Assembly: GCF_025699295.1 (NCBI RefSeq)
Contig: NZ_JAILWB010000007.1
Span: forward strand, 124,001 to 188,000
From: Hydrogenophaga sp.
Lineage (GTDB): Bacteria > Pseudomonadota > Gammaproteobacteria > Burkholderiales > Burkholderiaceae_C
DNA length: 64,000 nucleotides
Direction: 5' to 3'
Below the pieces are notes generated by a model. The model had not been told where the DNA came from. It saw only the letters and a program-made list of their open reading frames with translations, and did no database searches. Below, one piece after another: positions 34,361-43,650 of this stretch (positions within the stretch are counted from its first letter, which is position 1; every line of letters starts with the position of its first letter). Both the position numbers and the translations under genes were made by a program.

Positions 34361-35359
34361 TCAGTCCGGCTTCGCACCGGACGCCTTCACGATGGTGGCC
34401 CACTTCTTGGTCTCGGCTTCGATGAAGGCCTTGTACTCGCTCGCACTGCTGCCTCCGAGCCTGAACCCGCGCGAGACGAAGTACTCCTGAATGTCCGCGC
34501 TGGCGAGCGCGGCGTTCACGTCCTTGTTGATTTTTTCCACGATCGCCGCGGGTGTACCGGGTGGCGCGAACATGCCTTGCCAGGACAGGGCTTCGAAGTC
34601 GGGGTAGCCGCTCTCGGCCACAGTGGGGACATTGGGCAGCAGCGGGTGGCGTTCCCTGGACGTCACGGCCAGCGGCACCAGCTTGTTGCTCAGGATCTGT
34701 GGCATCACCACCAGGATGTCGCCGAACATCAGGTCGATCTGTCCGCCCATGAGATCCGTGAGCGCGCCCGCGCTGCCGCGGTAGGGAATGTGCAGGAATG
34801 AAGCTTTTGTCGCGAGCTTGAACATTTCGCCGGTCAGGTGCATCGAGGTGCCGCTGCCAGGCGATCCGTAGGTGATCGACGCGGGTCGGGCGCGCGCAGC
34901 GGCCACCAGTTCCTGCAGGTTCTTCGCGGGCAGATTTGGGTTCTTCACGATCACCAGCGGCGCGCTCACGACCGCAGTGACGGGCGTGAAGCCCTTGACC
35001 ATGTCGTAGGGCAGGTTGGGGTAGAGCGAGCCGGCGATGCCGTTGCTGCCGGTCACACCGATGAGCAGCGTGTGGCCATCGGGCTCGGATTTGGAGACGT
35101 AGTCCGCACCCACAGTGCCGCCGGCGCCTGCGCGGTTTTCCACCACCACGGTCTGTTTCCAGGTGACGGCGAGCTTCTCGCCGAGCTTGCGCGCGAGCAG
35201 GTCGGTGCTCCCGCCGGGAGGGAAGGGCACGACGATGCGCACCAGCTTGCCCGGGTAGTTCTGCGCCGAGGCCAGCGTGGGCGCCAGGCAGGCCAGGGCA
35301 AGGGATGTCGTGATGGTCAACGTGCGCAGGGCGCGGGACATGTGGGCAATGCGGTTCAT
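34361..35359 (-). CDS. Bug-family (TctC-type) periplasmic solute-binding protein
   Basis: A 332-residue protein with a signal peptide (hydrophobic LTITTSLALACLAPTLASA, cleavage before QNYPGK). Bug signatures are present: VRIVVPFPPGGSTDLLAR at the mature N-terminus and GADYVSKSEPDGHTLL. These proteins are massively expanded in Burkholderiales, and most lack a genetically linked TctAB transporter, as here. It probably delivers or senses the substrate of the adjacent Hyu genes. Confidence 0.93.
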   Translation of the reverse strand: MNRIAHMSRALRTLTITTSLALACLAPTLASAQNYPGKLVRIVVPFPPGGSTDLLARKLGEKLAVTWKQTVVVENRAGAGGTVGADYVSKSEPDGHTLLIGVTGSNGIAGSLYPNLPYDMVKGFTPVTAVVSAPLVIVKNPNLPAKNLQELVAAARARPASITYGSPGSGTSMHLTGEMFKLATKASFLHIPYRGSAGALTDLMGGQIDLMFGDILVVMPQILSNKLVPLAVTSRERHPLLPNVPTVAESGYPDFEALSWQGMFAPPGTPAAIVEKINKDVNAALASADIQEYFVSRGFRLGGSSASEYKAFIEAETKKWATIVKASGAKPD

Positions 35360-35372
35360 GGTGATTTCTCTT

Positions 35373-36974
35373 TCATGTGGGTTGATCCTTCGGTGTCATC
35401 AGCACGCGGTCTGGTGCACCCCAAGCGCCTCCTCCGGCCGTTTCTATGACGAGCCTGTCCCCGGCCGACCACTCGACGCGCGCCCGGGCTGGCAGCACGT
35501 CGATGCGTCCATCGGCTCTTTCGATGCGTGCGGCCGATGGTGCGCCGTCGCCACCGCCCTGGCTGCCGCGCGCGCGGCTGACATGGCGTTCGCCCCGGTA
35601 GGAAACACTGCCATGCCCTTCAAGCAACAGGTATGCCCGTTGCACGCCGTGCCCGCCCGCGAAGCTGCCCACGCCGCCCGAGCCCTCGCGGATGGCGTAG
35701 GTCTGTACGCGCAACGGCGCTTCCGTTTCGATCACTTCCACCGGCGTGTTGCGCGCATTGCCCACGTCGGTGGAGATGCCGCTGGTGCCATCGCCCGATG
35801 CGCTCGCACCGGCGCCGCTGGCAATGATCTCCGTCATTAGCCAGCGCTGGCCGTTGGCAGCCGTGCCGCCGAGCGAGAGCACGGTCGCCACGCCCGCGTT
35901 GGACGCCAGCGGCTCGCGCGATGCACCGAGCGACCACGCGCTGAGCATTGCGTTGCACGCGAGCTTCAGGGTCGCGGTGCGCGCGTTCACCGCGGCCGGC
36001 AGGCGCGGATTGACCACGCTGCCCTCGGGCAGCACCCACGTGGCGGGAGCAAGGCAGCCTGCGTTGTTCGGCGCGTGCGGCGTCAGCGAACGCATGAAGA
36101 ACAGGATCGCCGACATCATGCTGGAGGGCGATGCGTTCACCGGCCCGCGTGTCTGCGCCGAAGAGCCCGTGAAGTCGATCGTGAGCGCGTCGCCCTGCTT
36201 GCGCAGGCTCACCGCGATGCGCACCGGCGTGTCGGTGATGCCGTCGCCATCAAGCTGATCTTCCCACTGCCATGCACCATCGGGCACCTGGCGCAGCGCG
36301 TCGCGTGTCATGCGCTCAGATTGCGCCAGCAGTGCGTCACACACGGCTCCGAACGCGGCGCCGGTGCGTTGCCGCAGCGCGGCGGTCTCGCGCGCGCCCA
36401 GGCTCACTGCGGACCACTGCGCGTTCAGATCACCCACCAGGTTGCCAGGCGTGCGGCTGTTGGCGGTCAACAGGGTCTCGACGTTGTCGTCCACCACGCC
36501 GGCAGCGCGCCAGCGCACCGGTGGAATGCGCAGGCCTTCCTGGTGGATGTCGGTCGCGTCCGGCGGGATCGAGCCCGCCGTCATGCCGCCCACGTCCTGA
36601 TGGTGCAGGATCGCCGCGGCCAGCGCGATGGTGGTGGTGCCGCTCATGATGGGCCGCACCACGATCAGGTCGGGCAGGTGCGTGCCACCGGACCATGGGT
36701 CGTTCATGAGGTAGGCATCGCCCTCGGCCATCTGCTGCGCGGGAAAACGCTGCAGCACGCCGGCAATGGCGGGGATCAGAGAGCCCAGCAGCAGCGGCAG
36801 CGAACGGGCCTGCGCGAGCAGACGGCCATCGGGCAGGAAGACGGCGGCCGCGCAGTCGCCGCCTTCGCGCGCGATCGACGAGTAGGCCGCGCGCATCATG
36901 CGGCTCTGCATGCGGTCGACGATGCCCTGCAGCGCAAGCCGCACGGGCTCCATCAGGATCAGGTGCTCGTTCAT
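35373..36974 (-). CDS. hyuB: Hydantoinase B / 5-oxoprolinase subunit (HyuB)
   Basis: A 533-residue protein starting at 36974, its ATG overlapping the HyuA stop (ATGA). The family hallmark GGTHLPD and MNDPWSG region lies near residues 90-100, followed by LHHQDVGG and a long C-terminus with GSGGVGSFAGGHG. With HyuA it forms ATP-dependent hydrolases of cyclic amides: hydantoin, N-methylhydantoin or 5-oxoproline. It is followed after 13 bp by the Bug-type binding protein, in the same direction. Confidence 0.92.
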   Translation of the reverse strand: MNEHLILMEPVRLALQGIVDRMQSRMMRAAYSSIAREGGDCAAAVFLPDGRLLAQARSLPLLLGSLIPAIAGVLQRFPAQQMAEGDAYLMNDPWSGGTHLPDLIVVRPIMSGTTTIALAAAILHHQDVGGMTAGSIPPDATDIHQEGLRIPPVRWRAAGVVDDNVETLLTANSRTPGNLVGDLNAQWSAVSLGARETAALRQRTGAAFGAVCDALLAQSERMTRDALRQVPDGAWQWEDQLDGDGITDTPVRIAVSLRKQGDALTIDFTGSSAQTRGPVNASPSSMMSAILFFMRSLTPHAPNNAGCLAPATWVLPEGSVVNPRLPAAVNARTATLKLACNAMLSAWSLGASREPLASNAGVATVLSLGGTAANGQRWLMTEIIASGAGASASGDGTSGISTDVGNARNTPVEVIETEAPLRVQTYAIREGSGGVGSFAGGHGVQRAYLLLEGHGSVSYRGERHVSRARGSQGGGDGAPSAARIERADGRIDVLPARARVEWSAGDRLVIETAGGGAWGAPDRVLMTPKDQPT

Positions 36975-38929
36975 GCGGGCACCTCCTGGGCGTGGCGCTG
37001 GCTGAGCAGCAGCGAGCCATCGGCCTCCTGGAGCCATGACCAGCCCGCGGGCACCCACACCGTGGTGGTGGCTGCGAACAGGGCTTGTGGACCCTGGCCT
37101 TTGGTGGGGCAGTCGGCCCACGGAGCGGGGTCGGGTCGGAGGTGGTGCGCGTTGACGCCGGGCCGGGGCACGGCCTGTTCGAACACGCCGCGCAGCAGGC
37201 CCACCTGCGCATCGCTGCGCGCCGGCATCTGACCTCGCAGCGCTTCGTAGCGCGCGGCGAAACGCGCCTGCAGCGTGACCAGATCGTCGTCGGGCAGCCA
37301 GAGCACCTCCACAGGACTGCCCTGCCCGCGGTGCAGGATCTCCAGGCTCCAGCGGATGGATTCGCACGCGATCGAGGGTTGAAGGTCGTCGCGCAGGGCC
37401 GCGAGCGCCGCCAGGCTTTCGACGTCGAGCGGCAGCGAGCAGGCTTTTTCCACCGTCTGCGTAGGCGGCGAGGCCAGCAGGCCCAAGGCGGCCACCACGC
37501 CGGCATGGGCGATCACGCGCACCTGCGACACGCCCGCGAGTTCGGCCACCTCGGCTGCGTGCTGTGCACCGCCGCCGCCCGCGGCGACCAGCAGGCAGTC
37601 GGCGGGGTGGATGTCGCGCTGGAAAGCGCGCATCTTCACGCTCTCGGCCATTGCCGTGGCGGCGGTGGCCACGATGGCCTGAGCCGCGTCGGTGGCAGAG
37701 ATGTCCAACGGCTGCGCGATGTCGCGCGCCACGGCCGCTTCGGCCAGGGCGACGTCCAGCACCACGCCACCCGAGAGTCGGTGCGGCAGGCGCCCGAGCA
37801 GCAGCAGGGCATCCGTCAAGGTGGCGTTCGTGCCGCCCAGACCATAGGCCGCCGGGCCCGGCCAGGCGCCTTGCGACCGAGGGCCCAGGCGCAGCCCGCC
37901 GCCCGCGTTCACGCTGGCGAGGCTGCCGCCGCCGATGGAAAGAGATTCCACGTCGGCACAACGCAGGCGCAGCGTCAGGTCGCCGCAGAGCAGCGTGTCG
38001 GTGAAGAGGGGCCGGCCGGCTTCAAGAATGCCGATGTCGGTGCTGGTGCCACCGACGTCGATGGACATGACCACCTGTGCCGCATCCGTGTCCGGCAGGC
38101 TCGCGGCCACGCCTTGCAGCGCGGCGCAGGGGCCGGACATCGCCAGGCCGATCGGGCGTTGCACTGCGTCCTGCCAGGGTGCGATGCCGCCTTCGGAGCG
38201 CATCAGCGCGGGCGCGGGCAGGCCGCGCTCGGCCAGCGCGCTGCCCAGTGAGCGCAGGTACTGTTGCACCATTGGTTTGCTGTAGGCATCGAAGGCGGTA
38301 GCGAGGAAACGTTCGAATTCGCGCGGCTTGGGATCGACCTCGCACGAGATCGAGACCATCAGAGCGGGCCGGGCTTCGAGCAGCCAGGCGCGCACCTGCT
38401 GCTCGTGCGCAGGGCGCAGGTGCGAGAACAGCAGGCAGACCGCAACCGAACACAGTCCCTGTTCCGCGATGCGGTGGGCGAGGGCGATGACCTGTTCTCG
38501 TTCCAGGGCTTCGATTTCGAAGCCTTGTGCATCCACGCGCCCCGCGATCTCGAAGCGTTGCGCGGCCGGGAACAGGCGCCGTTCGGGCGTGGGCGGCAGT
38601 ACGGCAGCGGTGTAGAGGTCGCGCCGGTCCTGTCGCGCCAGTGCGAGGATGTCGCGCATGCCGGTGTTGGTGAGCACGGCCACCGGACCATCGGTCTGTT
38701 CGAGCAGCAGGTTGGTGACCACGGTCGAGCCATGCACGATGCGCGCGACCTGCGCGGCGTTGATGCCGTTGTCATCCAGCATGCGTTGCACGGCTTGCAG
38801 GATGGGTTGCACCAGGTGGCCGGCGTCGCGTGGGTGCTTGAGGCTCCGCAATTCGCCTTCCGAGGAGCAGGCCACCACGTCGATGAAGGTGCCCCCCATG
38901 TCGATGCCGATGGCCCAGGTGGTGGTCAT
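36971..38929 (-). CDS. hyuA: Hydantoinase A / 5-oxoprolinase ATP-binding subunit (HyuA)
   Basis: A 652-residue protein. The N-terminal actin-like ATP-binding motif IGIDMGGTFIDVV and VHGSTVVTN are diagnostic. The central region has DPKPREFERF, and the second phosphate motif is SIDVGGTSTDIG. It pairs with HyuB for ATP-driven ring opening. Its ATG lies 1 bp from the dadA-like stop, and the three genes form a tight operon with a promoter near 40211-40240. Confidence 0.93.
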   Translation of the reverse strand: MTTTWAIGIDMGGTFIDVVACSSEGELRSLKHPRDAGHLVQPILQAVQRMLDDNGINAAQVARIVHGSTVVTNLLLEQTDGPVAVLTNTGMRDILALARQDRRDLYTAAVLPPTPERRLFPAAQRFEIAGRVDAQGFEIEALEREQVIALAHRIAEQGLCSVAVCLLFSHLRPAHEQQVRAWLLEARPALMVSISCEVDPKPREFERFLATAFDAYSKPMVQQYLRSLGSALAERGLPAPALMRSEGGIAPWQDAVQRPIGLAMSGPCAALQGVAASLPDTDAAQVVMSIDVGGTSTDIGILEAGRPLFTDTLLCGDLTLRLRCADVESLSIGGGSLASVNAGGGLRLGPRSQGAWPGPAAYGLGGTNATLTDALLLLGRLPHRLSGGVVLDVALAEAAVARDIAQPLDISATDAAQAIVATAATAMAESVKMRAFQRDIHPADCLLVAAGGGGAQHAAEVAELAGVSQVRVIAHAGVVAALGLLASPPTQTVEKACSLPLDVESLAALAALRDDLQPSIACESIRWSLEILHRGQGSPVEVLWLPDDDLVTLQARFAARYEALRGQMPARSDAQVGLLRGVFEQAVPRPGVNAHHLRPDPAPWADCPTKGQGPQALFAATTTVWVPAGWSWLQEADGSLLLSQRHAQEVPA

Positions 38930-40168
38930 TCAGCGAAAGCGCCGTGCGCTGAAGGGCGAAAGGTCGACCTGCGAGCTCCGACCTGCCACCAGGTGGGCCA
39001 CTTCACGGCCGGTGGTGGCTGCCATGCACATGCCCATGTGGCCGTGGCCGAACGCCAGCCAGGCGTTCTCGGCGTGGCTGCTGCGGTCGATCACCGGCAA
39101 GCTGTCGGGCATGCAGGGGCGGTGCCCCATCCACTGCGTCACCTCGGAGGTGTCCAGGTGCGGGAAAAGCAGCTGCCCCTGCCGCAGCAGCGCCTGCGCG
39201 CGCTCGTAGTTCGCTGCGCGTTTCAAGCCGGCGAATTCCACCGTTCCAGCCAGCCGCAGGCCCATGGCCATGGGGTTGACCATGATGTTGTTTTCCGAGG
39301 CCATCACGGTGTGGCGCAACTGCAGGTTGGAGCTGCGCACCGTGACGTGGTAGCCACGCTGTGTCTCCAGCGGCACGCGGTCGCCGAGTTGTTTCGCAAG
39401 CTCACCCGACCAGGCGCCGGCGGCAATCACCACGCCATCGACGGCCATGGGTGCACCCCGGTCCATGCGCAGTCCGGTGACACGCCGCCCCTCGCGCTCG
39501 AAGCCGGTGACCGTGCGATGGTCCTGGCGCGCGCCATCGCGCACGCTCTGCGCGACCAGGGCCTTCACCAGTTGCGAGGGGTCCAGCGTGGAGCCGTTGT
39601 CGGGCGCGAGGATGCCAAAACGGAAACGACCTTTCAGGTCGGGTTCCAGTTCCTCCAGCTCGTCGCGTTCGACATCGACCAGGTTCACACCGAGCGACTT
39701 GCGCAGCGCCATGCCCCACTTCCACTGGTCCGCGGCCTCCCGCGACGAGTACACGTACAGACAACCGCTGCGGCGCACCAGCGTGGTGGCGTCGGCGTGC
39801 TGCAGCAGCGGGTCGTAGCAGTCGAAGATCGGGCGCAGCAAGGTCTGCAGCGCGGTGGCAATGCGCGTGACTTCCTGTGGGGTGGAGTGGTGGAGCATGC
39901 GCACCAGCCAGGGCAGAACGCGCGGCAGGTAGGACGCGCGGATGGTCAGCGGGCCCAGCGGGTCGAGCAGCCAGTTCGGCACCTTCTTCCACATGTTGGG
40001 CATGCCCACCGGCAGGCAGGCGCTGGGCGAGAGCGAGCCGGCGTTGCCGAACGAACAGGCTTCGCCCGGCTCGAGTGGGTCGACAAACGTGATCTGATGA
40101 CCATCGCGCTGCAGCCAGGCCGCTGTGCAGGCGCCGACGATTCCTGTGCCTACAACGGCGATGTGCAT
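38930..40168 (-). CDS. FAD-dependent D-amino acid dehydrogenase-like oxidase
   Basis: A 412-residue DAO-family flavoprotein. The N-terminal dinucleotide motif VVGTGIVGA lies at 5-13, and the C-terminal GHGHMGMCMA closes the FAD site. It has the DadA length and the CSFGNAG motif. The family oxidises D-amino acids, sarcosine or glycine derivatives to imino acids. First gene of the hyu operon; after hydantoin ring opening and decarbamoylation, oxidation of the freed D-amino acid or sarcosine is a natural final step (inferred). Confidence 0.88.
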   Translation of the reverse strand: MHIAVVGTGIVGACTAAWLQRDGHQITFVDPLEPGEACSFGNAGSLSPSACLPVGMPNMWKKVPNWLLDPLGPLTIRASYLPRVLPWLVRMLHHSTPQEVTRIATALQTLLRPIFDCYDPLLQHADATTLVRRSGCLYVYSSREAADQWKWGMALRKSLGVNLVDVERDELEELEPDLKGRFRFGILAPDNGSTLDPSQLVKALVAQSVRDGARQDHRTVTGFEREGRRVTGLRMDRGAPMAVDGVVIAAGAWSGELAKQLGDRVPLETQRGYHVTVRSSNLQLRHTVMASENNIMVNPMAMGLRLAGTVEFAGLKRAANYERAQALLRQGQLLFPHLDTSEVTQWMGHRPCMPDSLPVIDRSSHAENAWLAFGHGHMGMCMAATTGREVAHLVAGRSSQVDLSPFSARRFR

Positions 40169-40210
40169 GGGATGCGGGGTTTTCAGAGGGTGATTCGGGA
40201 GTTTCGCGGC

Positions 40211-40240
40211 ATTCTATGAACCGCCTCAGCCATCAAACAA
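40211..40240 (-). promoter_or_regulatory. Candidate promoter of the dadA-hyuAB operon
   Basis: Minus-strand -35 TTGTTT (40240-40235), an 18-bp spacer and -10 TAGAAT (40216-40211), some 43 bp before the DadA-like start. It fits sigma-70 reasonably well. The LysR dyad at 40260-40278 lies just upstream. Confidence 0.45.
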
Positions 40241-40259
40241 GCGAATTCTTTTGATACAT

Positions 40260-40278
40260 TCATCATGAAATCTGATGA
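40260..40278. promoter_or_regulatory. Dyad TCATCA-N7-TGATGA, candidate LysR box
   Basis: Perfect 6-bp arms separated by 7 bp in the 161-bp divergent gap between the LysR gene and the dadA-hyu operon. It contains T-N11-A, the LysR recognition core, and lies upstream of the -35 at 40235-40240, as expected for an activator site. Confidence 0.5.
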
Positions 40279-40329
40279 TGGTGCACGGTGGCGTTCACCA
40301 TCCTTCCTGCGGACTACTTTGGTGCACCC

Positions 40330-41250
40330 ATGAACATCAGCCTGAGACAGATGCGCGCCTTCGCCGCCGTGACGCAAAGTGGCAGCTTCACCGGCGCGGC
40401 GCGCCAGCTCAGCCTCACGCAGTCGGCCGTGAGCATGCTGGTACAGCAGCTCGAGCAGGAACTGCATCTGCAGCTGTTCGACCGCAGCCGCACCGCCATC
40501 ACCCTGACCGAGGCCGGCAGGAACCTGCTGCCGCTGGCGCAGCGCATCCTGGAAGACCTGCGCCAGGTGGTGGAAGGGGCCTCCGAGATCCGCGCACTTC
40601 GGCGGGGTTTCCTGCGTGTGTCGACCTCGCAGATGATGGCCTGCACCTGGGTGGCCTCGGTGCTCACAGAGTTCGGCCAGCGACACCCCGGGATCAGTCT
40701 GCGCCTGAAGGACGCGGTGGCCGACGACGTGGTCGACACCGTGCGCCACGGCGCGGTGGAGCTGGGCATCGGCCCTGAGCGGCTGACTGGCGACGACGTG
40801 ACGCGCAGCTTCCTCATGAACGTGCCGATCCGCTTCGTCTGCCCCAAGGGTCATTCGGCCTACGAGCGCGCCAGCGTGTCATGGAAGGACCTGCGCGACG
40901 AGCACTGGATCAGCTATTCGCACGAATTCGGCCGCCATGTGGAGCGCACACTGCACACGCACGGGCACGACTTTGCGCTGAACACGACGAGCGACGTGGG
41001 TTTTCTCACCACGGCCATGGCGTTGGCCGGACATGGCATGGGCGTGTTGCTGGCGCCGGAGTATGCGCGCTCGTTCGCCGACAACTTCGGCGTGCGATTT
41101 GTGCCTTTGCGCGCGCCGGCGATCCAGCGCGAGTACTTCGTCTATCAGCGCAAGGGGCAGTCGCTTTCGCCTGCGGCAGAGACATTTCTTCAGATGTTGC
41201 GGCAGCGCGGTGGGGGTGCCCGGCGTGCTGCCAAGGCCACGCCCGCCTGA
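40330..41250 (+). CDS. LysR-family transcriptional regulator
   Basis: A 306-residue protein. The start MNISLRQMRAF is typical; the frame remains open upstream but lacks homology. The HTH spans about 1-60 (GSFTGAARQLSLTQSAVSM), and the effector domain has VSTSQMMACT and GMGVLLAPEYA. It is divergent from the dadA-hyuAB operon, which it probably activates in response to the substrate. It converges with the DEAD-box helicase gene, with stops 1 bp apart. Confidence 0.92.
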   Translation: MNISLRQMRAFAAVTQSGSFTGAARQLSLTQSAVSMLVQQLEQELHLQLFDRSRTAITLTEAGRNLLPLAQRILEDLRQVVEGASEIRALRRGFLRVSTSQMMACTWVASVLTEFGQRHPGISLRLKDAVADDVVDTVRHGAVELGIGPERLTGDDVTRSFLMNVPIRFVCPKGHSAYERASVSWKDLRDEHWISYSHEFGRHVERTLHTHGHDFALNTTSDVGFLTTAMALAGHGMGVLLAPEYARSFADNFGVRFVPLRAPAIQREYFVYQRKGQSLSPAAETFLQMLRQRGGGARRAAKATPA

Positions 41251-41251
41251 T

Positions 41252-42490
41252 TCAGTCGGGCTTGTGGGCGGCCGCTGCGCGCAGCTTGTCCTTTTTGCTG
41301 GGCCGTTTGCCCTTGATGCCGCCGTTGCCCGGCGACGGTGGCGGCGCGGCCTCGGTGGGTTCGAAGCCCGGTTGCACTTCCAGCGGCAGGCTCAGGCCCT
41401 GGCGCTTCTCGATCAGGTGCCAGTGCGCTTCGGTGGCGGGGCTCACGAAGCTCACGGCCAGGCCGCTTTCTCCGGCGCGGCCGGTGCGCCCGATGCGGTG
41501 CACATAGTCCACCGCCGAACGCGGCAGGTCGTAGTTCACCACCACCGGCAGCTGCGCGATGTCGATGCCGCGCGCGGCGAGGTCGGTGGTGACGACCACG
41601 TCCCAGCGCTTGTCCTTGAATTCATCCAGCGCCTGCTTGCGCGCGCCCTGGCTCAGGCCGCCGTGGAACGAAGTGGCATACAGGTCTCCGTGGTGCAGCT
41701 TGGCCGCCACCCGCTCGGCCGCGTACTGGGTAGCCACGAACACCAGCACGCGCTGCCAGCCCAGGTCCTTGATGAGCTGGCGCAGCAACTGGGTGCGGCG
41801 GGTGCTGTCGACCAGGAAGGCGCGCTGCAGGATCACCGCTTCTTCGGGGGTTGCGTCAGGCACTTCGATGCGCAGGGGTTCGCGCAGCAGCTGGTCCGCC
41901 AGCGCCTGCACCTCGTGTGGGAACGTGGCCGAGAAGAACAGGTTCTGCCGCTGGACCGGCAACAGGGCGAGCACGCGGGCGAGCTCGTCGGCAAAGCCCA
42001 GGTCGAGCAGGCGGTCGGCTTCGTCCAGCACCAGCAGTTCCACGTCGCTCAGGCGCACGGCGTTCTGCCCGATCAGGTCGAGCAGGCGCCCGGGCGTGGC
42101 CACGATCACGTCGGCGCCGCCACGCAGCGCCATCATCTGCGGATTGATCGATACGCCACCGAAGGCCACAGCTACCTTCGGTCGAACGGGCAGGTGCCGG
42201 GCCAGGCTGCGCATCGTTTCACCCGCCTGCGCGGCCAGTTCGCGCGTGGGCACCAGCACCAGGGCGCGCACGCGCCGGGGCGTGTGCGCGCCGGCCTGCA
42301 TCAGACGCTGCAGCAGCGGCAGGGCGTACGCGGCGGTCTTGCCAGAGCCGGTCTGCGCGGTGGCGAGCAGGTCGCGGCCACTCAGTGCGGGCGGGATGGC
42401 GTCGCGCTGGATCGGGGTGGGAGTGGCAAAGCCGAGTTCGGCGGCGGCTCGGGCGAGGGCGGGCGCAAGGCCCAGGGCGGTGAATGGCAT
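41252..42490 (-). CDS. DEAD-box ATP-dependent RNA helicase (RhlE-like)
   Basis: A 412-residue protein, start MPFTALGLAP at 42490. Motifs: Q-motif PTPIQRDAIP, Walker A AQTGSGKT (45-52), PTREL, GG, TPGRLLD, DEAD at 156-159, SAT, ARGID and HRIGRTGRAG. A short basic tail (KGKRPSKKDK) follows. It unwinds RNA in ribosome assembly or mRNA decay. RhlE or a close relative; the exact paralogue is not certain. Confidence 0.93.
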   Translation of the reverse strand: MPFTALGLAPALARAAAELGFATPTPIQRDAIPPALSGRDLLATAQTGSGKTAAYALPLLQRLMQAGAHTPRRVRALVLVPTRELAAQAGETMRSLARHLPVRPKVAVAFGGVSINPQMMALRGGADVIVATPGRLLDLIGQNAVRLSDVELLVLDEADRLLDLGFADELARVLALLPVQRQNLFFSATFPHEVQALADQLLREPLRIEVPDATPEEAVILQRAFLVDSTRRTQLLRQLIKDLGWQRVLVFVATQYAAERVAAKLHHGDLYATSFHGGLSQGARKQALDEFKDKRWDVVVTTDLAARGIDIAQLPVVVNYDLPRSAVDYVHRIGRTGRAGESGLAVSFVSPATEAHWHLIEKRQGLSLPLEVQPGFEPTEAAPPPSPGNGGIKGKRPSKKDKLRAAAAHKPD

Positions 42491-42540
42491 GGATCGGGCC
42501 AGTGTAGCGGGGCGGTGGCGCGCGGGTACCATGCGGCCCC

Positions 42541-42906
42541 ATGAAGAACAAGCTTTCCGCAGGTGGCCTGGTGTACTCCACCGAAGCCGGCCGCATGTGC
42601 CCGACCTGCCGCCAGCCGGTGTCGCAATGCGTGTGCCGGCAGGCCGCCCGGGCGGTGCCCGCGGGCGACGGTGTCGTTCGCGTGTCGCGCGAGACCAAGG
42701 GGCGGGGCGGCAAGGCGGTCACCCTGGTCCGGGGGCTTGCGCTGCCGCACGACGCACTGGCGGAACTGGGCAAACAGCTCAGGACCGCCTGCGGCTCAGG
42801 CGGAACGGTGAAGGACGGCGTGATCGAGATCCAGGGCGACCACATTGAGCGGGTGATGGCCGCACTGAAAGCGCAGGGCCACACCGTCAAGCGCGCGGGC
42901 GGCTGA
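42541..42906 (+). CDS. yciH: SUI1/YciH-family translation factor
   Basis: A 121-residue protein. An N-terminal CPTCRQPVSQCVC zinc-knuckle-like segment precedes the SUI1 domain (VVRVSRETKGRGGKAVTLVRGL, then GGTVKDGVIEIQGDH). It is related to eIF1 and affects start-codon fidelity in bacteria. It is divergent from the helicase gene and convergent with serB. Confidence 0.93.
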   Translation: MKNKLSAGGLVYSTEAGRMCPTCRQPVSQCVCRQAARAVPAGDGVVRVSRETKGRGGKAVTLVRGLALPHDALAELGKQLRTACGSGGTVKDGVIEIQGDHIERVMAALKAQGHTVKRAGG

Positions 42907-42909
42907 GCT

Positions 42910-43641
42910 TCAGCGCAGTACTTCAAGCAGGCGGTCGAGCCCGCCTTCGTTGATCGCCACCATGGCCTTCGCGCGCACCGCGGGTTTGGCGTGGTAGGCC
43001 ACCGAAAGGCCGGCCGCGCCCATCATCGGCAGGTCGTTCGCGCCGTCGCCCATCGCGATGCATTGCGCGGGCTCGATGCCCAGCAGCGAAGCCACTTCCA
43101 GCAGCGTGCGGCGCTTCTCGGCGCCGTCGCAGATGTCACCCCAGGACTGGTCCACCAGTCCCCCGGTGAGCTGGCCGCAGTTCGGTCCGCTTTCCACCTC
43201 GAGCACGTTGGCGCGCGTGAAGTCGATGCCCAGCGTCTGGCGCACGCGCTCGCTGAAGAAGGTGAAGCCACCGGAGACCAGCAGCACCTTCAGACCGGCG
43301 GCCTTGCAGGCGTTGACGAGCTCGGCCGCGCCGGGGTTGATGCGCAGGCGTTCGGTGTAAACCTGCTCCATGTCGGCGACGGTCACGCCGCGCAACAGCG
43401 CCACGCGCCGTCGCAGGCTGTCCTTGAAATCTGTGATCTCGCCACGCATGGCCGCTTCGGTGATGGCCGCAACCTCGGCCTTCCTGCCCACGGCGTCGGC
43501 GATCTCGTCCACGCACTCGATGTTGATGAGCGTGGAGTCCATGTCGAAGGCGATGAGCTTGAAGTCGCTCAGCGTCAGGGGCGGCGTGAAGCCCTGGATG
43601 GCGAGGCCGGGGGCGAATTCGGTAGCGGTTGTCGTGGTCAT
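42910..43641 (-). CDS. serB: Phosphoserine phosphatase
   Basis: A 243-residue HAD hydrolase. Start MTTTTATEF at 43641. Motif I is DMDSTLINIE with the nucleophilic Asp, motif II VSGGFTFF, motif III with Lys, motif IV GDGANDLPMM. SerB catalyses the last step of serine synthesis, L-phosphoserine to serine. The N-terminal ACT-like region of longer SerB proteins is absent, as is usual in this order. Confidence 0.96.
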   Translation of the reverse strand: MTTTTATEFAPGLAIQGFTPPLTLSDFKLIAFDMDSTLINIECVDEIADAVGRKAEVAAITEAAMRGEITDFKDSLRRRVALLRGVTVADMEQVYTERLRINPGAAELVNACKAAGLKVLLVSGGFTFFSERVRQTLGIDFTRANVLEVESGPNCGQLTGGLVDQSWGDICDGAEKRRTLLEVASLLGIEPAQCIAMGDGANDLPMMGAAGLSVAYHAKPAVRAKAMVAINEGGLDRLLEVLR

Positions 43642-43650
43642 GGTCTGTAT

